Source: Janthinobacterium sp. FW305-129 (GTDB lineage Bacteria; Pseudomonadota; Gammaproteobacteria; Burkholderiales; Burkholderiaceae_D). Taken from it: a DNA stretch of 64,000 nucleotides. This document shows, piece by piece, positions 1 through 8,939 of this stretch. How positions within the stretch are numbered: the stretch's first letter is position 1; each line of letters opens with the position of its first letter. The stretch covers positions 421,145 through 485,144 of the forward strand of contig NZ_JACYMM010000004.1 of NCBI RefSeq assembly GCF_020858115.1. Reading direction: 5' to 3'. The position numbers were made by a program, and so were the translations under genes. The notes beneath the pieces were generated by a model, which ran no database searches, was not told the origin of the DNA, and was given only the letters and a program-made list of their open reading frames with translations.

Positions 1-369
1 ATGGGCGCTGACGGAATCGGGCGACGCCTGCGACAGCTCCTCGATCAGTTTCAGGCCCAGCGCCAAGTGGCCGATGGCGTCGATGCCGAGCACCAGCACG
101 GCCTTCGAGACCGTGTTGACGCGCTGGCCGAAGGCCGAATACATGCCGCTGTTGGCCAGCCGCAGCACCTTGTGCGTGAGGACAGGATCGGACAGCACCG
201 TTTGCGTGATGTCGAATTCGTGGTCGTCCTCGCCGCGCATGGCACCGAGGATGGCGCTGATGGCTTTCGCGAAGCCGGGCATGTCGCCCTGCTGCCGCGT
301 GCGCGCCCACAGCAGGTCCAGGGTGTTTTTGCCGAGTTGTGTCGGTACCGTGAAATGACCTGGATTCAT
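1..369 (-). CDS. HDOD domain protein (partial, C-terminus outside window)
   Basis: Reading the minus strand from ATG 369 gives about 123 residues with no stop before the window edge. The start (MNPGHFTVPT) is followed by text typical of an HDOD domain: SDPVLTHKVLRLANS and then VSKAVLVLGIDAIG. HDOD proteins are HD-GYP relatives that usually lack catalytic metal ligands and act as signalling scaffolds. The ATG overlaps the stop codon of the upstream PAS-GGDEF-EAL gene as ATGA, so the two are very likely translationally coupled and work in the same c-di-GMP circuit. The C-terminal part, which could carry another domain, lies outside the window. Confidence 0.8.
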   Translation of the reverse strand, partial: MNPGHFTVPTQLGKNTLDLLWARTRQQGDMPGFAKAISAILGAMRGEDDHEFDITQTVLSDPVLTHKVLRLANSGMYSAFGQRVNTVSKAVLVLGIDAIGHLALGLKLIEELSQASPDSVSAH

Positions 370-2105
370 TGCACCCCTCCGCGCTGTTCATTGGCAGACG
401 GCGTGGGCACCAGCGCCGCATAGGTTTTGTCGCTCAAGGCCGATAGCGCGGCGTGGGCCGGCATCGGTTTGCCCGTCAGGTAGCCTTGCACGTACTGGCA
501 GCCGCGCGACTCCATGAAGTGCATCTGCTCCTCCGTTTCCACGCCCTCGGCCACCACGGACAAATTCAAATGCTTGGCCAAGTCGAGAATCGTGTTGCAG
601 ATGGCTGCGTCTTTGCTCGATTCGGGCAAGTCCTTGATGAAGGTGCGGTCGATCTTCAACACGGAAATAGGGAAGCGCTTCAGATACGCGAGCGAAGAAT
701 AGCCGGTGCCGAAATCGTCGATGGCGATGCGCGCGCGGCGCTCCGTCATCTTGACGAGGATCGTTTCCGCATGCACGGGGTCGATCATCAGCGTGCCTTC
801 CGTAATTTCCAGCACCAGGTGTTCGCCCGAGAGTCCTGAAAACGCGATGGCGTCATCGAGCACGTCGAGGAACTTGTCGTTGCGGAACTGGCGCGGGCTG
901 ATGTTGACGGAGATGTACAGCGGCCGCCTGGCCACTTCCTGGAACTGCTTGAGCTGCACGCAGGCCGCCTTCAGCGCCCAGGCGCCCAGCAGGTTGATCA
1001 GGCCATTCGCCTCGGCGATCGGGATGAAGCGCACGGGCGGCACCAGGCCCAGGGTCGGGTGCTTCCAGCGCATCAGAGTTTCGAAACCCTGGATCTGCCG
1101 CGTGTGCGCATCGACGATGGGCTGGTAAAACAGCAGGAATTCGCCTTCGCGCACGGCGTGGAACATGGCCGCTTCCAGCGAAATATCGTGTTCCGACGGG
1201 CCATTCAGGCGCGGGCTGTAGACCAGGCAGCGGGCCTTGCCCGTTTCCTTGGCGCGCGACATGGCCGCATCGGCCAGCGCCACCAGCCGCACTTCATCTT
1301 CCGCGTGCAGCGGATAGATCGATACGCCGACGGAGGCGCCCACGTAGATCGTGTGGCCATCGACTTCGAACGGCGCCTGCAGGGTGGCCAGCAGGCGGCC
1401 AGTCACCAGCTTGATCTGCGCGTCGGTGGCGCTGCCGGGCAGCACGGCGACAAATTCATCGCCGCCCACGCGCGCCAGGGTATCGCTGTCGCGCAGGGTC
1501 TTGCGCAGGCGCGCGGCGGCCAGGCGCAGCACGGCGTCGCCGACGGGGTGGCCCAGGCCATCGTTGACCTTTTTAAAGCCATCGAGGCCGATGGTGGCGA
1601 CCGAAAAACCCTGGCCCGAACGCGCGGCCTGGGCGATCACCATGCGGATGCGGTCGGACAGCAGCAGGCGGTTCGGCAGGCCGGTCAGCGCATCGTGGGT
1701 GGCCATGTGGCGCAGCCGTTCTTCCGTATTGTGCTGGGCCGAGGTATCGCGCCCGACCACCAGCAATTCGGCGATGCCTTCCCCGTTCATATAAGAAGAC
1801 AGGCGCAGCTCGAACCAGATTTCCTGGTCCGGCGTCTGCAGGCGCACTTCCAGGCGGCCCGGTTCTTCCAGGGCGTCTTCCAGCGCCGCCTGCAGCGCCG
1901 CGCGCGACGCTTCGGTGGCCAGCGGCAGCAGCAAATGGCCGGACAGGCCAGAGGGCGCGGCAAACAGGGTGGCCGCGCGCTTGCTGGCGAACAGGATCAG
2001 GCCGTCCGTATCGAGCCGGAACACGACGTCGCCTGCCTCTTCCATGAGGTTGTCCAACTCGTGGCGGGCCTCGCGGTGGGCGGCGGATGGGGTACTGGAA
2101 AACAT
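366..2105 (-). CDS. PAS-GGDEF-EAL cyclic di-GMP signalling protein
   Basis: A 579-aa cytoplasmic protein with no membrane segment. It has a PAS-like sensor (about 20-125), a GGDEF domain (about 130-295) and an EAL domain (about 315-560). The GGDEF signature is intact (ARVGGDEFVAVL, near 214-218), and an RDSD inhibitory I-site sits five residues before it, so c-di-GMP synthesis with product inhibition is plausible. In the EAL domain the signature reads ETL (GFETLMRW); the NISPRQF, LEITEG, DDFGTGYSS, KIDRTFI and AEGVET motifs are present, so phosphodiesterase activity is also plausible. Which activity dominates cannot be read from sequence. I chose ATG 2105 over an ORF start 75 bases upstream because homology begins just after it; the ribosome binding site is weak. 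The stop overlaps the HDOD gene. Confidence 0.9.
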   Translation of the reverse strand: MFSSTPSAAHREARHELDNLMEEAGDVVFRLDTDGLILFASKRAATLFAAPSGLSGHLLLPLATEASRAALQAALEDALEEPGRLEVRLQTPDQEIWFELRLSSYMNGEGIAELLVVGRDTSAQHNTEERLRHMATHDALTGLPNRLLLSDRIRMVIAQAARSGQGFSVATIGLDGFKKVNDGLGHPVGDAVLRLAAARLRKTLRDSDTLARVGGDEFVAVLPGSATDAQIKLVTGRLLATLQAPFEVDGHTIYVGASVGVSIYPLHAEDEVRLVALADAAMSRAKETGKARCLVYSPRLNGPSEHDISLEAAMFHAVREGEFLLFYQPIVDAHTRQIQGFETLMRWKHPTLGLVPPVRFIPIAEANGLINLLGAWALKAACVQLKQFQEVARRPLYISVNISPRQFRNDKFLDVLDDAIAFSGLSGEHLVLEITEGTLMIDPVHAETILVKMTERRARIAIDDFGTGYSSLAYLKRFPISVLKIDRTFIKDLPESSKDAAICNTILDLAKHLNLSVVAEGVETEEQMHFMESRGCQYVQGYLTGKPMPAHAALSALSDKTYAALVPTPSANEQRGGVQ

Positions 2106-2502
2106 CGTGCTGGCTTTTACCTTTTTTGTTATCAGTGCCGGCGCTCGCTGCAGGGCAGGGCGCCAACGGAAAGAGTGCATCGTGCGTGACGCGCGCCATA
2201 GGGGCCGGAAGGGCGGCTATCGGAACGCGATCCACACGAAATGTATCATTGAAAAGCACCCGATTACATGAAATAGAGCAACATTGCTTCAGGTTTTGTA
2301 AATATTCCTGCCTTCCATGAAAAAAATCATGCTACGCGACACATATAGGCATTTTCATTCCACGTGGAAACATTTATCTGCGCCTGCTTCCACTGGCGCG
2401 CTTGCCCCGCCATGCGCTTTACGCTAGTCTGGCTGGCAGACGGTGTTGACGGTGCGCCAATGACGGCAAGGGCGCCATGATAACAAATCGCGGGAGACCT
2501 CC
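2106..2502. other. Divergent intergenic region between the PAS-GGDEF-EAL gene and aidB
   Basis: About 400 bases between divergent genes. The middle (2220-2400) is noticeably AT-richer than the flanks and should hold both promoters. A GGGAGA ribosome binding site lies just before aidB. I see no clear Ada box, other operator, RNA gene or repeat by eye. Confidence 0.5.
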
Positions 2503-4185
2503 ATGAATGCCTTTGACACGCATGAAGTTTTCAACCAGGCCACGCCCTTTGAAAACGTCAATCTGTTCGCCTGCGACCCGGCGCTGATCGAGGCGCTGCT
2601 GCGCGAGGGCGGCGGCGCGGCGCTGCAGGAACTCGACGCGCTGGGCGAAAAGCTGGGCCGCGCCGAAACATACGCGCTGGCGCGCCTGGCCAATATCCAC
2701 ACGCCCGAGCTGCAGCAGTTCGACCGGGCCGGCCGGCGCATCGACGAAGTGCAGTTCCATCCGGCCTGGCATGAACTGATGGCCATCCTCGTGGACGCTG
2801 GCGCGCACGCCGCGCCCTGGGCAGCTCCCGGTCCCGGCGCCCAGGTGGCGCGCGCGGCCGCCTATCTATTAGTGGGGCAGGTGGAAAACGGCACGCAGTG
2901 TCCCGTGACGATGACGTATGCCTCGGTGCCGGCCTTGCGCCAGGCCCTTGATCTGCCGCAAATCGCGCAGCGCTGGCTGCCGAAAATCCTGTCGCGCGAC
3001 TACGATCCCCGCTCCTTGCCCGTTGAGCAGAAGCGGGGCGCCCTGATCGGCATGGGCATGACGGAAAAGCAGGGCGGCTCCGACGTGCGCAGCAATACCA
3101 CGCGCGCCGTGCCCGTGCCGCTGGCCGAGGCGCAAGCCCTGTTCGGCGGCGAGGCTGCTGGCGCCTGGCGCATCGTCGGCCACAAATGGTTTTTCTCGGC
3201 GCCGCAGTGCGACGCGCACCTGATCCTGGCGCAGGCGGAGGAGGGAGGGTTGTCGTGCTTCTTCCTGCCCCGCTACCTGCCCGACGGCAGCCGCAACGCC
3301 ATCCGCGTGCAGCGCCTGAAGGATAAACTGGGCAACCGCTCGAATGCCTCGTCGGAGGTGGAGTTTGCCAATGCCTATGGCTGGCTCGTCGGGCAGCCGG
3401 GGCGCGGTATTCCCACCATCCTGGAAATGGCCAGCCACACGCGCCTCGATTGCGTGCTGGGCAGCGCCGGCATCATGCGCGCCGCCCTGACACAGGTGCT
3501 GCACCATGCGCGCCAGCGGGCCGTGTTCGGCAAGCCGCTGGCCGAGCAGCCGTTGATGCAGAACGTGCTGGCCGACCTGGCGCTCGAATCGGAGGCCGCC
3601 ACGGCGTTTGCGCTGCGCCTGGCCCGCTGTTTCGATGAAAAGGACGATCCCCAGCAGGCGATGCTGGCGCGCGTGCTCACGCCAGCCGGCAAGTACTGGA
3701 TCTGCAAGCGGGGCCCCGGCTTCGGCGCGGAAGCCATGGAAGTGCTGGGCGGCACGGGCTACGTGGAAGACGCGCCGCTGGCGCGCCTGTACCGCGAGTT
3801 GCCCGTCAATTCGATCTGGGAAGGCTCGGGCAACGTCATGTGCCTCGACGTCTTGCGCGCCTTCGGCAAGTCGCCGGCCGCGCGCGACGCCCTGGCGGCC
3901 GAGCTGGCGCTGGCCGGCGATGATCACGCCGACTTTGCAGATTACCGCGCGCGCCTGCTGGCCGACCTGGACGGGCCGCAGACGAACGAGTTTGGGGCCA
4001 GGCAACTCTCCGAACGCATCGTGCTGGCCGTGCAGGCAGCCTTGCTGCTGCGCCATGCGCCACCGTTCGTTGCACAGGCTTTCCTGCAGTCGCGCCTGGC
4101 GCAGGCGCCGGGCGGCGCGTATGGGCGCTTGCCGGCCGGCACCGATTGCGCGGCCATCCTGGCGCGCGCCTTGCGCGAGTATTGA
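2503..4185 (+). CDS. aidB: AidB-type acyl-CoA dehydrogenase (alkylation response)
   Basis: 560 aa, close to E. coli AidB (541 aa) along its whole length. Shared landmarks are VFNQ near the N-terminus, RFHPAWH-like QFHPAWHELM, GMGMTEKQGGSDV, GHKWFFSAPQ, LKDKLGNRSNAS, EAMEVLGGTGYVE, and LPVNSIWEGSGN followed by MCLDVLR. AidB is a flavoprotein of the acyl-CoA dehydrogenase fold that binds DNA and is induced by alkylating agents in the Ada response; its true substrate is unsettled. Translation starts at an ATG preceded by GGGAGA. It stands alone, divergent from the c-di-GMP gene. A second alkylation-defence gene, alkB, lies 30 kb away in this window. Confidence 0.92.
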   Translation: MNAFDTHEVFNQATPFENVNLFACDPALIEALLREGGGAALQELDALGEKLGRAETYALARLANIHTPELQQFDRAGRRIDEVQFHPAWHELMAILVDAGAHAAPWAAPGPGAQVARAAAYLLVGQVENGTQCPVTMTYASVPALRQALDLPQIAQRWLPKILSRDYDPRSLPVEQKRGALIGMGMTEKQGGSDVRSNTTRAVPVPLAEAQALFGGEAAGAWRIVGHKWFFSAPQCDAHLILAQAEEGGLSCFFLPRYLPDGSRNAIRVQRLKDKLGNRSNASSEVEFANAYGWLVGQPGRGIPTILEMASHTRLDCVLGSAGIMRAALTQVLHHARQRAVFGKPLAEQPLMQNVLADLALESEAATAFALRLARCFDEKDDPQQAMLARVLTPAGKYWICKRGPGFGAEAMEVLGGTGYVEDAPLARLYRELPVNSIWEGSGNVMCLDVLRAFGKSPAARDALAAELALAGDDHADFADYRARLLADLDGPQTNEFGARQLSERIVLAVQAALLLRHAPPFVAQAFLQSRLAQAPGGAYGRLPAGTDCAAILARALREY

Positions 4186-4329
4186 TTTCAATAAAACCGA
4201 TTATTTCGAAAATTCCGGCCACAGGCGGGCTGCAGGCTGGGATAATGCTGCAATCCATCATTTTATCGACACACGGCGCGCTTGCGGTGCATGCTTGCCG
4301 GCGCGCCAGAGCAGAGAAAGAAAAATAAT

Positions 4330-4980
4330 ATGAAACAAGATCCACGCTTCCCGAATTTGTTCATCACCGATCATCCTTTGATCCAGCACAAACTGAGCCA
4401 CATGCGCGAGCACGACACGTCGACGCGCACCTTCCGCGAATTGCTCAAGGAAATCACCTTGCTGATGGGCTATGAAATCACGCGCGACCTGCCGCTGACG
4501 ACGCGCGAAATCAAGACCCCGCTGGTGACCATCGATGCGCCCGTCATTGCTGGCAAGAAACTGGCCATCGTCCCCATCCTGCGCGCCGGCATCGGCATGA
4601 GCGACGGCCTGCTGAACCTGGTGCCATCGGCCAGGGTCGGCCACATCGGCGTGTACCGCGACCCGGCCACCCACATGCCCGTGGAATACCTGGTGCGCCT
4701 GCCGGACCTGAACGAGCGCACCTTCATCCTGTGCGACCCGATGGTGGCGACCGGCAATTCGGCCGTGTACGCCGTCGACGTGCTGAAGAAGCGCGGCGTG
4801 ACGGACGAGCAGATCATCTTCCTGGCCCTGGTGGCCGCGCCGGAAGGCGTGACCGTATTCCAGAACGCGCATCCGAACGTCAAGATGTTCTGCGCCTCGC
4901 TCGATTCGCACCTGGATGACCACGCCTACATCGTGCCGGGCCTGGGCGATGCCGGCGACCGTATCTTCGGCACCAAGTAA
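4330..4980 (+). CDS. upp: Uracil phosphoribosyltransferase
   Basis: 216 aa (E. coli Upp has 208). It joins uracil and PRPP to give UMP in the pyrimidine salvage pathway. The PRPP-binding loop is visible as [12 protein letters not shown], and the uracil-binding C-terminus as [20 protein letters not shown] 4330 ([10 protein letters not shown]) is preferred over an in-frame start 48 bases upstream because family similarity begins there. The ribosome binding site is weak (GAGAAAG). No uraA permease follows; the next gene is a small Hpt protein on the same strand. Confidence 0.95.
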   Translation: MKQDPRFPNLFITDHPLIQHKLSHMREHDTSTRTFRELLKEITLLMGYEITRDLPLTTREIKTPLVTIDAPVIAGKKLAIVPILRAGIGMSDGLLNLVPSARVGHIGVYRDPATHMPVEYLVRLPDLNERTFILCDPMVATGNSAVYAVDVLKKRGVTDEQIIFLALVAAPEGVTVFQNAHPNVKMFCASLDSHLDDHAYIVPGLGDAGDRIFGTK

Positions 4981-5001
4981 GTCATTCAGGCGAGTATTGC
5001 G

Positions 5002-5364
5002 ATGGCAACCTTGATCGACCCCGATTTTCGCGCGCGTTTGCGCGCCCTGAATGAAAAATATGCGGCCGGCGTGCCGGCCCTGATGCAGGCGATCGCGCAG
5101 GCAAACGGCCGCTGCGACAGCGAAGGCCTCCGTCTGGAGCCGTTGACGCAGCTGCACCGCGCGCTGCACGCGGTGGCCGGCTCGGCCGCTACCTTCGGCT
5201 TTGCCGCGCTGGGGCAGGAGTGCCGGCGCATCGAACAGCTGGTGCGCGCCATGCTCAATGCCCCTGCGCAAGCGGTGGCGGACTGGCCCGCCGTGCGGGC
5301 GCAAGTGGAGGCGCTCCTGGCCTGGGCCGCGCGCGATGCGGGCGCCACCCATTTCAGCGCGTGA
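5002..5364 (+). CDS. Hpt (histidine phosphotransfer) domain protein
   Basis: 120 aa, essentially one Hpt four-helix bundle. The diagnostic stretch LHAVAGSAATFGFAAL matches the Hpt consensus (LH-LKG-A-TFG), giving His56 as the probable phosphorylated residue. The Lys usually found after His is replaced here by Val-Ala, so phosphotransfer should be tested rather than assumed. Such stand-alone proteins relay phosphate between hybrid histidine kinases and response regulators. No kinase is adjacent; it lies 21 bases after upp and may share its transcript. Confidence 0.75.
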   Translation: MATLIDPDFRARLRALNEKYAAGVPALMQAIAQANGRCDSEGLRLEPLTQLHRALHAVAGSAATFGFAALGQECRRIEQLVRAMLNAPAQAVADWPAVRAQVEALLAWAARDAGATHFSA

Positions 5365-5546
5365 ATGACAGCGGCATAGCGATGTGGTTGCAATGATTCA
5401 TTTGATGCAACGCAAAGCACCCGCGTCGCAGATTAGGATATAGTGTGTCCATGCCGCTGGTACAGGGCGCCGCAAGACGGGGATTTGGCTATTAAAGTAG
5501 TGTTCGCAAGTTTATTTTGCGAAAGAATGGTTTTTCTCAGTTTTGT

Positions 5547-5555
5547 TGGTATAAT
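5547..5555 (+). promoter_or_regulatory. Extended -10 promoter for the cold-shock gene
   Basis: TGG followed by a perfect TATAAT at 5550-5555 gives an extended -10 element (TGnTATAAT). The hexamer about 17 bases upstream is a poor -35, as expected for an extended -10 promoter. Transcription would begin near 5562 and leave a leader of about 100 bases before the cspA-type ATG. Confidence 0.6.
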
Positions 5556-5662
5556 TGGGCATCGTTGGATTCGAGGTAGTAGTGCAGTTTGTCTGTCATT
5601 TCTTTCTTGCTTCAAACGATATAACGGGCGCAAGCCCAACTTAACTGAAATAGGAAATTGTA

Positions 5663-5866
5663 ATGGCAACTGGCATCGTAAAATGGTTCAATGATTCGAA
5701 GGGTTTCGGCTTTATTACCCCTGACGAAGGCGGCGAAGATCTGTTCGCTCACTTCTCGGCTATCCAGTCGAACGGCTTCAAGTCCCTGCAAGAGAACCAA
5801 CGCGTTTCTTTTGAAGTGACCGCTGGCCCTAAAGGCAAGCAAGCTTCGAACATTCAGCCAATCTAA
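5663..5866 (+). CDS. Cold-shock protein, CspA family
   Basis: 67 aa, a single cold-shock domain. RNP1 reads KGFGFI and RNP2 reads DLFAHF, both intact, so it should bind single-stranded RNA and DNA and melt secondary structure. The gene is monocistronic: an extended -10 promoter lies about 110 bases upstream and a strong terminator directly follows. The leader of about 100 bases is of the kind that controls cold induction in this family, but sequence alone cannot tell a cold-induced member from a constitutive one, so I give no numbered symbol. Confidence 0.93.
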   Translation: MATGIVKWFNDSKGFGFITPDEGGEDLFAHFSAIQSNGFKSLQENQRVSFEVTAGPKGKQASNIQPI

Positions 5867-5891
5867 TACGCTGGATCAAACGAAATAAAGA

Positions 5892-5918
5892 AATCCTCGG
5901 TCTCCGAGGATTTTTTTT
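5892..5918 (+). terminator. Rho-independent terminator after the cold-shock gene
   Basis: Nine-base stem AATCCTCGG / CCGAGGATT with a three-base loop, followed by a run of eight T. It lies 25 bases after the cspA-type stop codon. Confidence 0.9.
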
Positions 5919-5988
5919 CGCCTGAATTTCCGTAAAGCAGGGGTTTTGCGTGGGCAGCGCGCTCTTTTCGGCGTGCTTGCGTCGCCGT

Positions 5989-6084
5989 GTAGGTCGGCTT
6001 AGCCGCTTGCGCGTAAGCCGACAATGGTGGTGCTGGTAAGATGTATGGGCTGGTGTCGGCTTACGCTGCGCTAAGCCGACCTGC
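5989..6084. repeat. REP-like inverted pair of hairpins
   Basis: Two hairpins, each with the arms GTCGGCTTA / TAAGCCGAC, lie at 5993-6022 and 6055-6080 in opposite orientation. The outer flanks GTAG and CTGC extend the inverted symmetry. This is the layout of a REP doublet (BIME). Similar GTAGGTCGG...TAAGCCGAC elements are common between genes in proteobacteria. It sits between the convergent cspA-type and lysR genes. Confidence 0.75.
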
Positions 6085-6131
6085 ACCGACCTGCGCCGAC
6101 TTGCGTACCCACGTCTAGGCTTGGGCGCTAT

Positions 6132-7043
6132 CTAGATTGCCCGCTCACGCCAGTAGTCAGGCTGTGAGTATGAGTGCCGCAAAAAATCCACGAACGCCCG
6201 TATGCGCAGCGGCAAGTGGCGGCGCTGGGCGAATACGGCGTAAATATCGTTGCCCGGCGCAGCAAACTGATCGAGCACCGTCACCAACTGGCCCGATTCG
6301 ATTTCCGCCCCGACTTCCCACATCGAGCGCCACGCCAGGCCCTTGCCGGCCAGCGCCCAGTCGTGCAGCACTTCGCCGTCGTTACAGACCATATTGCCCG
6401 CCACTTTCAGAATCACATTCTTGCCGTTTTCGCGGAAGGTCCAGCCCCGCTGGCTGCCTTCGCTGCTGATCGCCAGGCAATTGTGCCTGGCCAGGTCGGC
6501 CGGGATGCGCGGCGTGCCGGCCCGTTTCAGATAGGCGGGCGAGCCGACCAGCACGCGCTGGTTGTCCGCCAGCTTGGTGCTCACGAGCGAGGAGTCGGAC
6601 AGGCTGGCGATGCGGATGGCCACGTCGATGCCTTCGCCGATCAGGTCGACGAGGCGGTCGTTCAGGTTCAGCGACACCGTCACGTCGCGGTGCTCGGCAA
6701 CAAACGAGGGGATCAGGGGCGCCACATGCTGGCGGCCGAAGCCGGCCGGCGCGGAAATGAGCAGATGGCCGCTGGCCTTCACGCTGCGCTCGGCCACGGC
6801 CGCTTCCGCCTCTTCCAGCTCGCCCAGGATGCGCTGGCAATCTTCGAGGAAGGCGGCGCCTTCGTTCGTCAACGCGAGCTTGCGCGTCGTACGCTGCAGT
6901 AATTTGACGCCCAGGCGCTGCTCCAGCGCATCGAGGCGCCGGCCTATCATGGCCGGCGCGATGCCTTCCGCGCGCGCGGCGGCCGACAGGCTGCCCTTGG
7001 CCACCACTTCCACGAAGGTCGATATTTGTCTGAACTGGCCCAT
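6132..7043 (-). CDS. LysR-family transcriptional regulator divergent from aceB
   Basis: 303 aa. The N-terminal winged helix-turn-helix (about 1-60) contains GSLSAAARAEGIAPAMIGRRL, then LEQRLGVKLLQRTTRKLALT, the usual LysR layout. The C-terminal part is a periplasmic-binding-like effector domain. It looks like the CrgA/DsdC-type branch common in beta-proteobacteria. It is transcribed away from malate synthase, and the shared intergenic region holds a 17-base dyad fitting the LysR T-N11-A rule. The simplest inference is control of aceB and of itself, but its effector cannot be read. Confidence 0.88.
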   Translation of the reverse strand: MGQFRQISTFVEVVAKGSLSAAARAEGIAPAMIGRRLDALEQRLGVKLLQRTTRKLALTNEGAAFLEDCQRILGELEEAEAAVAERSVKASGHLLISAPAGFGRQHVAPLIPSFVAEHRDVTVSLNLNDRLVDLIGEGIDVAIRIASLSDSSLVSTKLADNQRVLVGSPAYLKRAGTPRIPADLARHNCLAISSEGSQRGWTFRENGKNVILKVAGNMVCNDGEVLHDWALAGKGLAWRSMWEVGAEIESGQLVTVLDQFAAPGNDIYAVFAQRRHLPLRIRAFVDFLRHSYSQPDYWRERAI

Positions 7044-7118
7044 AAGATGCTCTCGTTATCTCGTCACTTGTGATAAAAACGCATAGATGAAGTGATTTTT
7101 AATCTCGTTTCCATGCCT

Positions 7119-7135
7119 TATAGTGCAATACTATA
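7119..7135. promoter_or_regulatory. LysR-type operator dyad between lysR and aceB
   Basis: TATAGT-GCAAT-ACTATA is a perfect 6+5+6 inverted repeat. It contains T-N11-A (T7121, A7133), the core of LysR-type binding sites. It lies 76 bases from the regulator start and 125 bases from the aceB start. Confidence 0.6.
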
Positions 7136-7259
7136 GAACAAACGCGCCGCCTGGCAGAGTGTTTTTGCGCCTCTGTCCAGCTTGCCCGAGCAATCATTCG
7201 GCTTATACTTGGATCACCAGATTACTTTTGCTTATATTTACTAAAAACCGGAGAACTTC

Positions 7260-8858
7260 ATGACGCAGAACACGATCGCACTTCCCGAAGGCATGCAAAT
7301 CACGGGTGACATCGCCCCCGGTTACGAACAGATTTTGACGCCGGCCGCATTGGCGCTGGTGGCCAAGCTGACGCGTGAATTCGAACCGCGCCGCCAGCAA
7401 TTGCTGGCCGTGCGCGTGGAACGCGCCAAGCGCCTCGACGCGGGCGAGCGTCCTGATTTCCTGCCAGAAACCGCGCACATCCGCGACGGCGACTGGAAGA
7501 TCGCGCCGATTCCGAAGGCGCTGGAATGCCGCCGCGTGGAAATCACCGGTCCCGTCGAGCGCAAGATGGTCATCAACGCCTTCAACTCGGGCGCGGACAG
7601 CTATATGACGGACTTCGAAGACTCGAACACGCCGAACTGGGATAACCAGATCACGGGCCAGATCAATATGTACGACGCCGTGCGCAAGACGATTTCGCTG
7701 GAGCAAAATGGCAAATCGTACAAGCTGAACGACAAGATCGCCACCCTCGTCGTGCGTCCGCGCGGCTGGCACCTCGATGAAAAGCACGTGCTGGTCGACG
7801 GCAAGCGTATTTCCGGCGGCATTTTCGATTTCGCCCTGTTCATGTTCCACAACGCCAAGGAACAGCTGGCGCGCGGCGCCGGCCCGTACTTCTACTTGCC
7901 GAAGATGGAATCGCACCTGGAAGCGCGCCTGTGGAACGATATCTTCGTCATGACGCAAAACGAGTTGGGCTTGCCACAAGGCACGATCAAGGCGACCGTG
8001 CTGATCGAAACCATCCTGGCGGCGTTTGAAATGGATGAAATCCTGTACGAACTGAAGGAACACAGCTCGGGCCTGAACGCGGGCCGCTGGGATTACATTT
8101 TCTCGTGCATCAAGAAATTCAAGCTGGACAAGGACTTCTGCCTGGCCGACCGCGCGAAAGTCACGATGACGGCGCCATTCATGCGCGCCTACGCCTTGCT
8201 GCTGCTGAAAACCTGCCACAAGCGCGGCGCGCCAGCGATCGGCGGCATGGCGGCCTTGATCCCGATCAAGAATGATCCGGAAAAGAACGACATCGCCATG
8301 GGCGGCGTGCGTAACGACAAGGCGCGCGATGCCACCGATGGCTATGACGGCGGCTGGGTTGCCCATCCGGGTCTGGTCGAACTGGCCATGGGCGAGTTCA
8401 CCAAAGTGTTGGGCGACAAGCCGAACCAGATCGACAAGCAGCGTCCCGACATCGACGTGAAAGCGTCGGACTTGCTGAACTTCCAGCCGGAAGCGCCGAT
8501 CACGGAAGCGGGCTTGCGCTACAACATCAACGTGGGCATCCACTACCTGGGCAGCTGGCTGGCCGGCAATGGTTGCGTGCCTATCCACAACCTGATGGAA
8601 GACGCGGCCACGGCTGAGATCAGCCGCTCGCAAGTATGGCAGTGGATTCGCTCCAGCAATGGCGTGCTGGAAGATGGCCGCAAGGTGACGGCCGACATGG
8701 TGCGCGCCATGATTCCGGAAGAGCTGGCCAAGGTGCAGCGCGATGCGCCGGGCGGCAACGGTCCGACCTATGTGCGTGCCGGCCAGATTTTCGAGGAAAT
8801 GTCGACGTCGGAATCGTTTGCCGAGTTCCTGACCTTGCCGTTGTACGAGGAAATCTGA
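7260..8858 (+). CDS. aceB: Malate synthase A (glyoxylate shunt)
   Basis: 532 aa, the usual length of the A isoform. It condenses glyoxylate with acetyl-CoA to malate. Recognisable blocks are [78 protein letters not shown] and [10 protein letters not shown]; the catalytic Asp near the C-terminus fits [17 protein letters not shown] 7260 opens the family-conserved N-terminus. It stands alone with a strong terminator; isocitrate lyase is not in the window. The divergent LysR gene is the likely regulator. The competing enzyme at the isocitrate branch point, icd, lies 12 kb downstream. Confidence 0.96.
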   Translation: MTQNTIALPEGMQITGDIAPGYEQILTPAALALVAKLTREFEPRRQQLLAVRVERAKRLDAGERPDFLPETAHIRDGDWKIAPIPKALECRRVEITGPVERKMVINAFNSGADSYMTDFEDSNTPNWDNQITGQINMYDAVRKTISLEQNGKSYKLNDKIATLVVRPRGWHLDEKHVLVDGKRISGGIFDFALFMFHNAKEQLARGAGPYFYLPKMESHLEARLWNDIFVMTQNELGLPQGTIKATVLIETILAAFEMDEILYELKEHSSGLNAGRWDYIFSCIKKFKLDKDFCLADRAKVTMTAPFMRAYALLLLKTCHKRGAPAIGGMAALIPIKNDPEKNDIAMGGVRNDKARDATDGYDGGWVAHPGLVELAMGEFTKVLGDKPNQIDKQRPDIDVKASDLLNFQPEAPITEAGLRYNINVGIHYLGSWLAGNGCVPIHNLMEDAATAEISRSQVWQWIRSSNGVLEDGRKVTADMVRAMIPEELAKVQRDAPGGNGPTYVRAGQIFEEMSTSESFAEFLTLPLYEEI

Positions 8859-8880
8859 TCCAGATCAATTAACCGCATAA

Positions 8881-8924
8881 AAAAATCCCGGCGATGCCAC
8901 AAAGCATCTGCCGGGATTTTTTAT
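8881..8924. terminator. Bidirectional terminator between aceB and gloB
   Basis: Long stem AAAAATCCCGGC / GCCGGGATTTTT with an inner TGC/GCA pairing and T runs on both strands. It serves the convergent aceB and gloB genes. Confidence 0.9.
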
Positions 8925-8939
8925 TGCGGAAGGATAAGC

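Noticed and set aside
4258..5352. 364-aa open frame on the minus strand over upp and the Hpt gene
   Set aside because: Overlaps two recognisable plus-strand genes and has no protein-like features.
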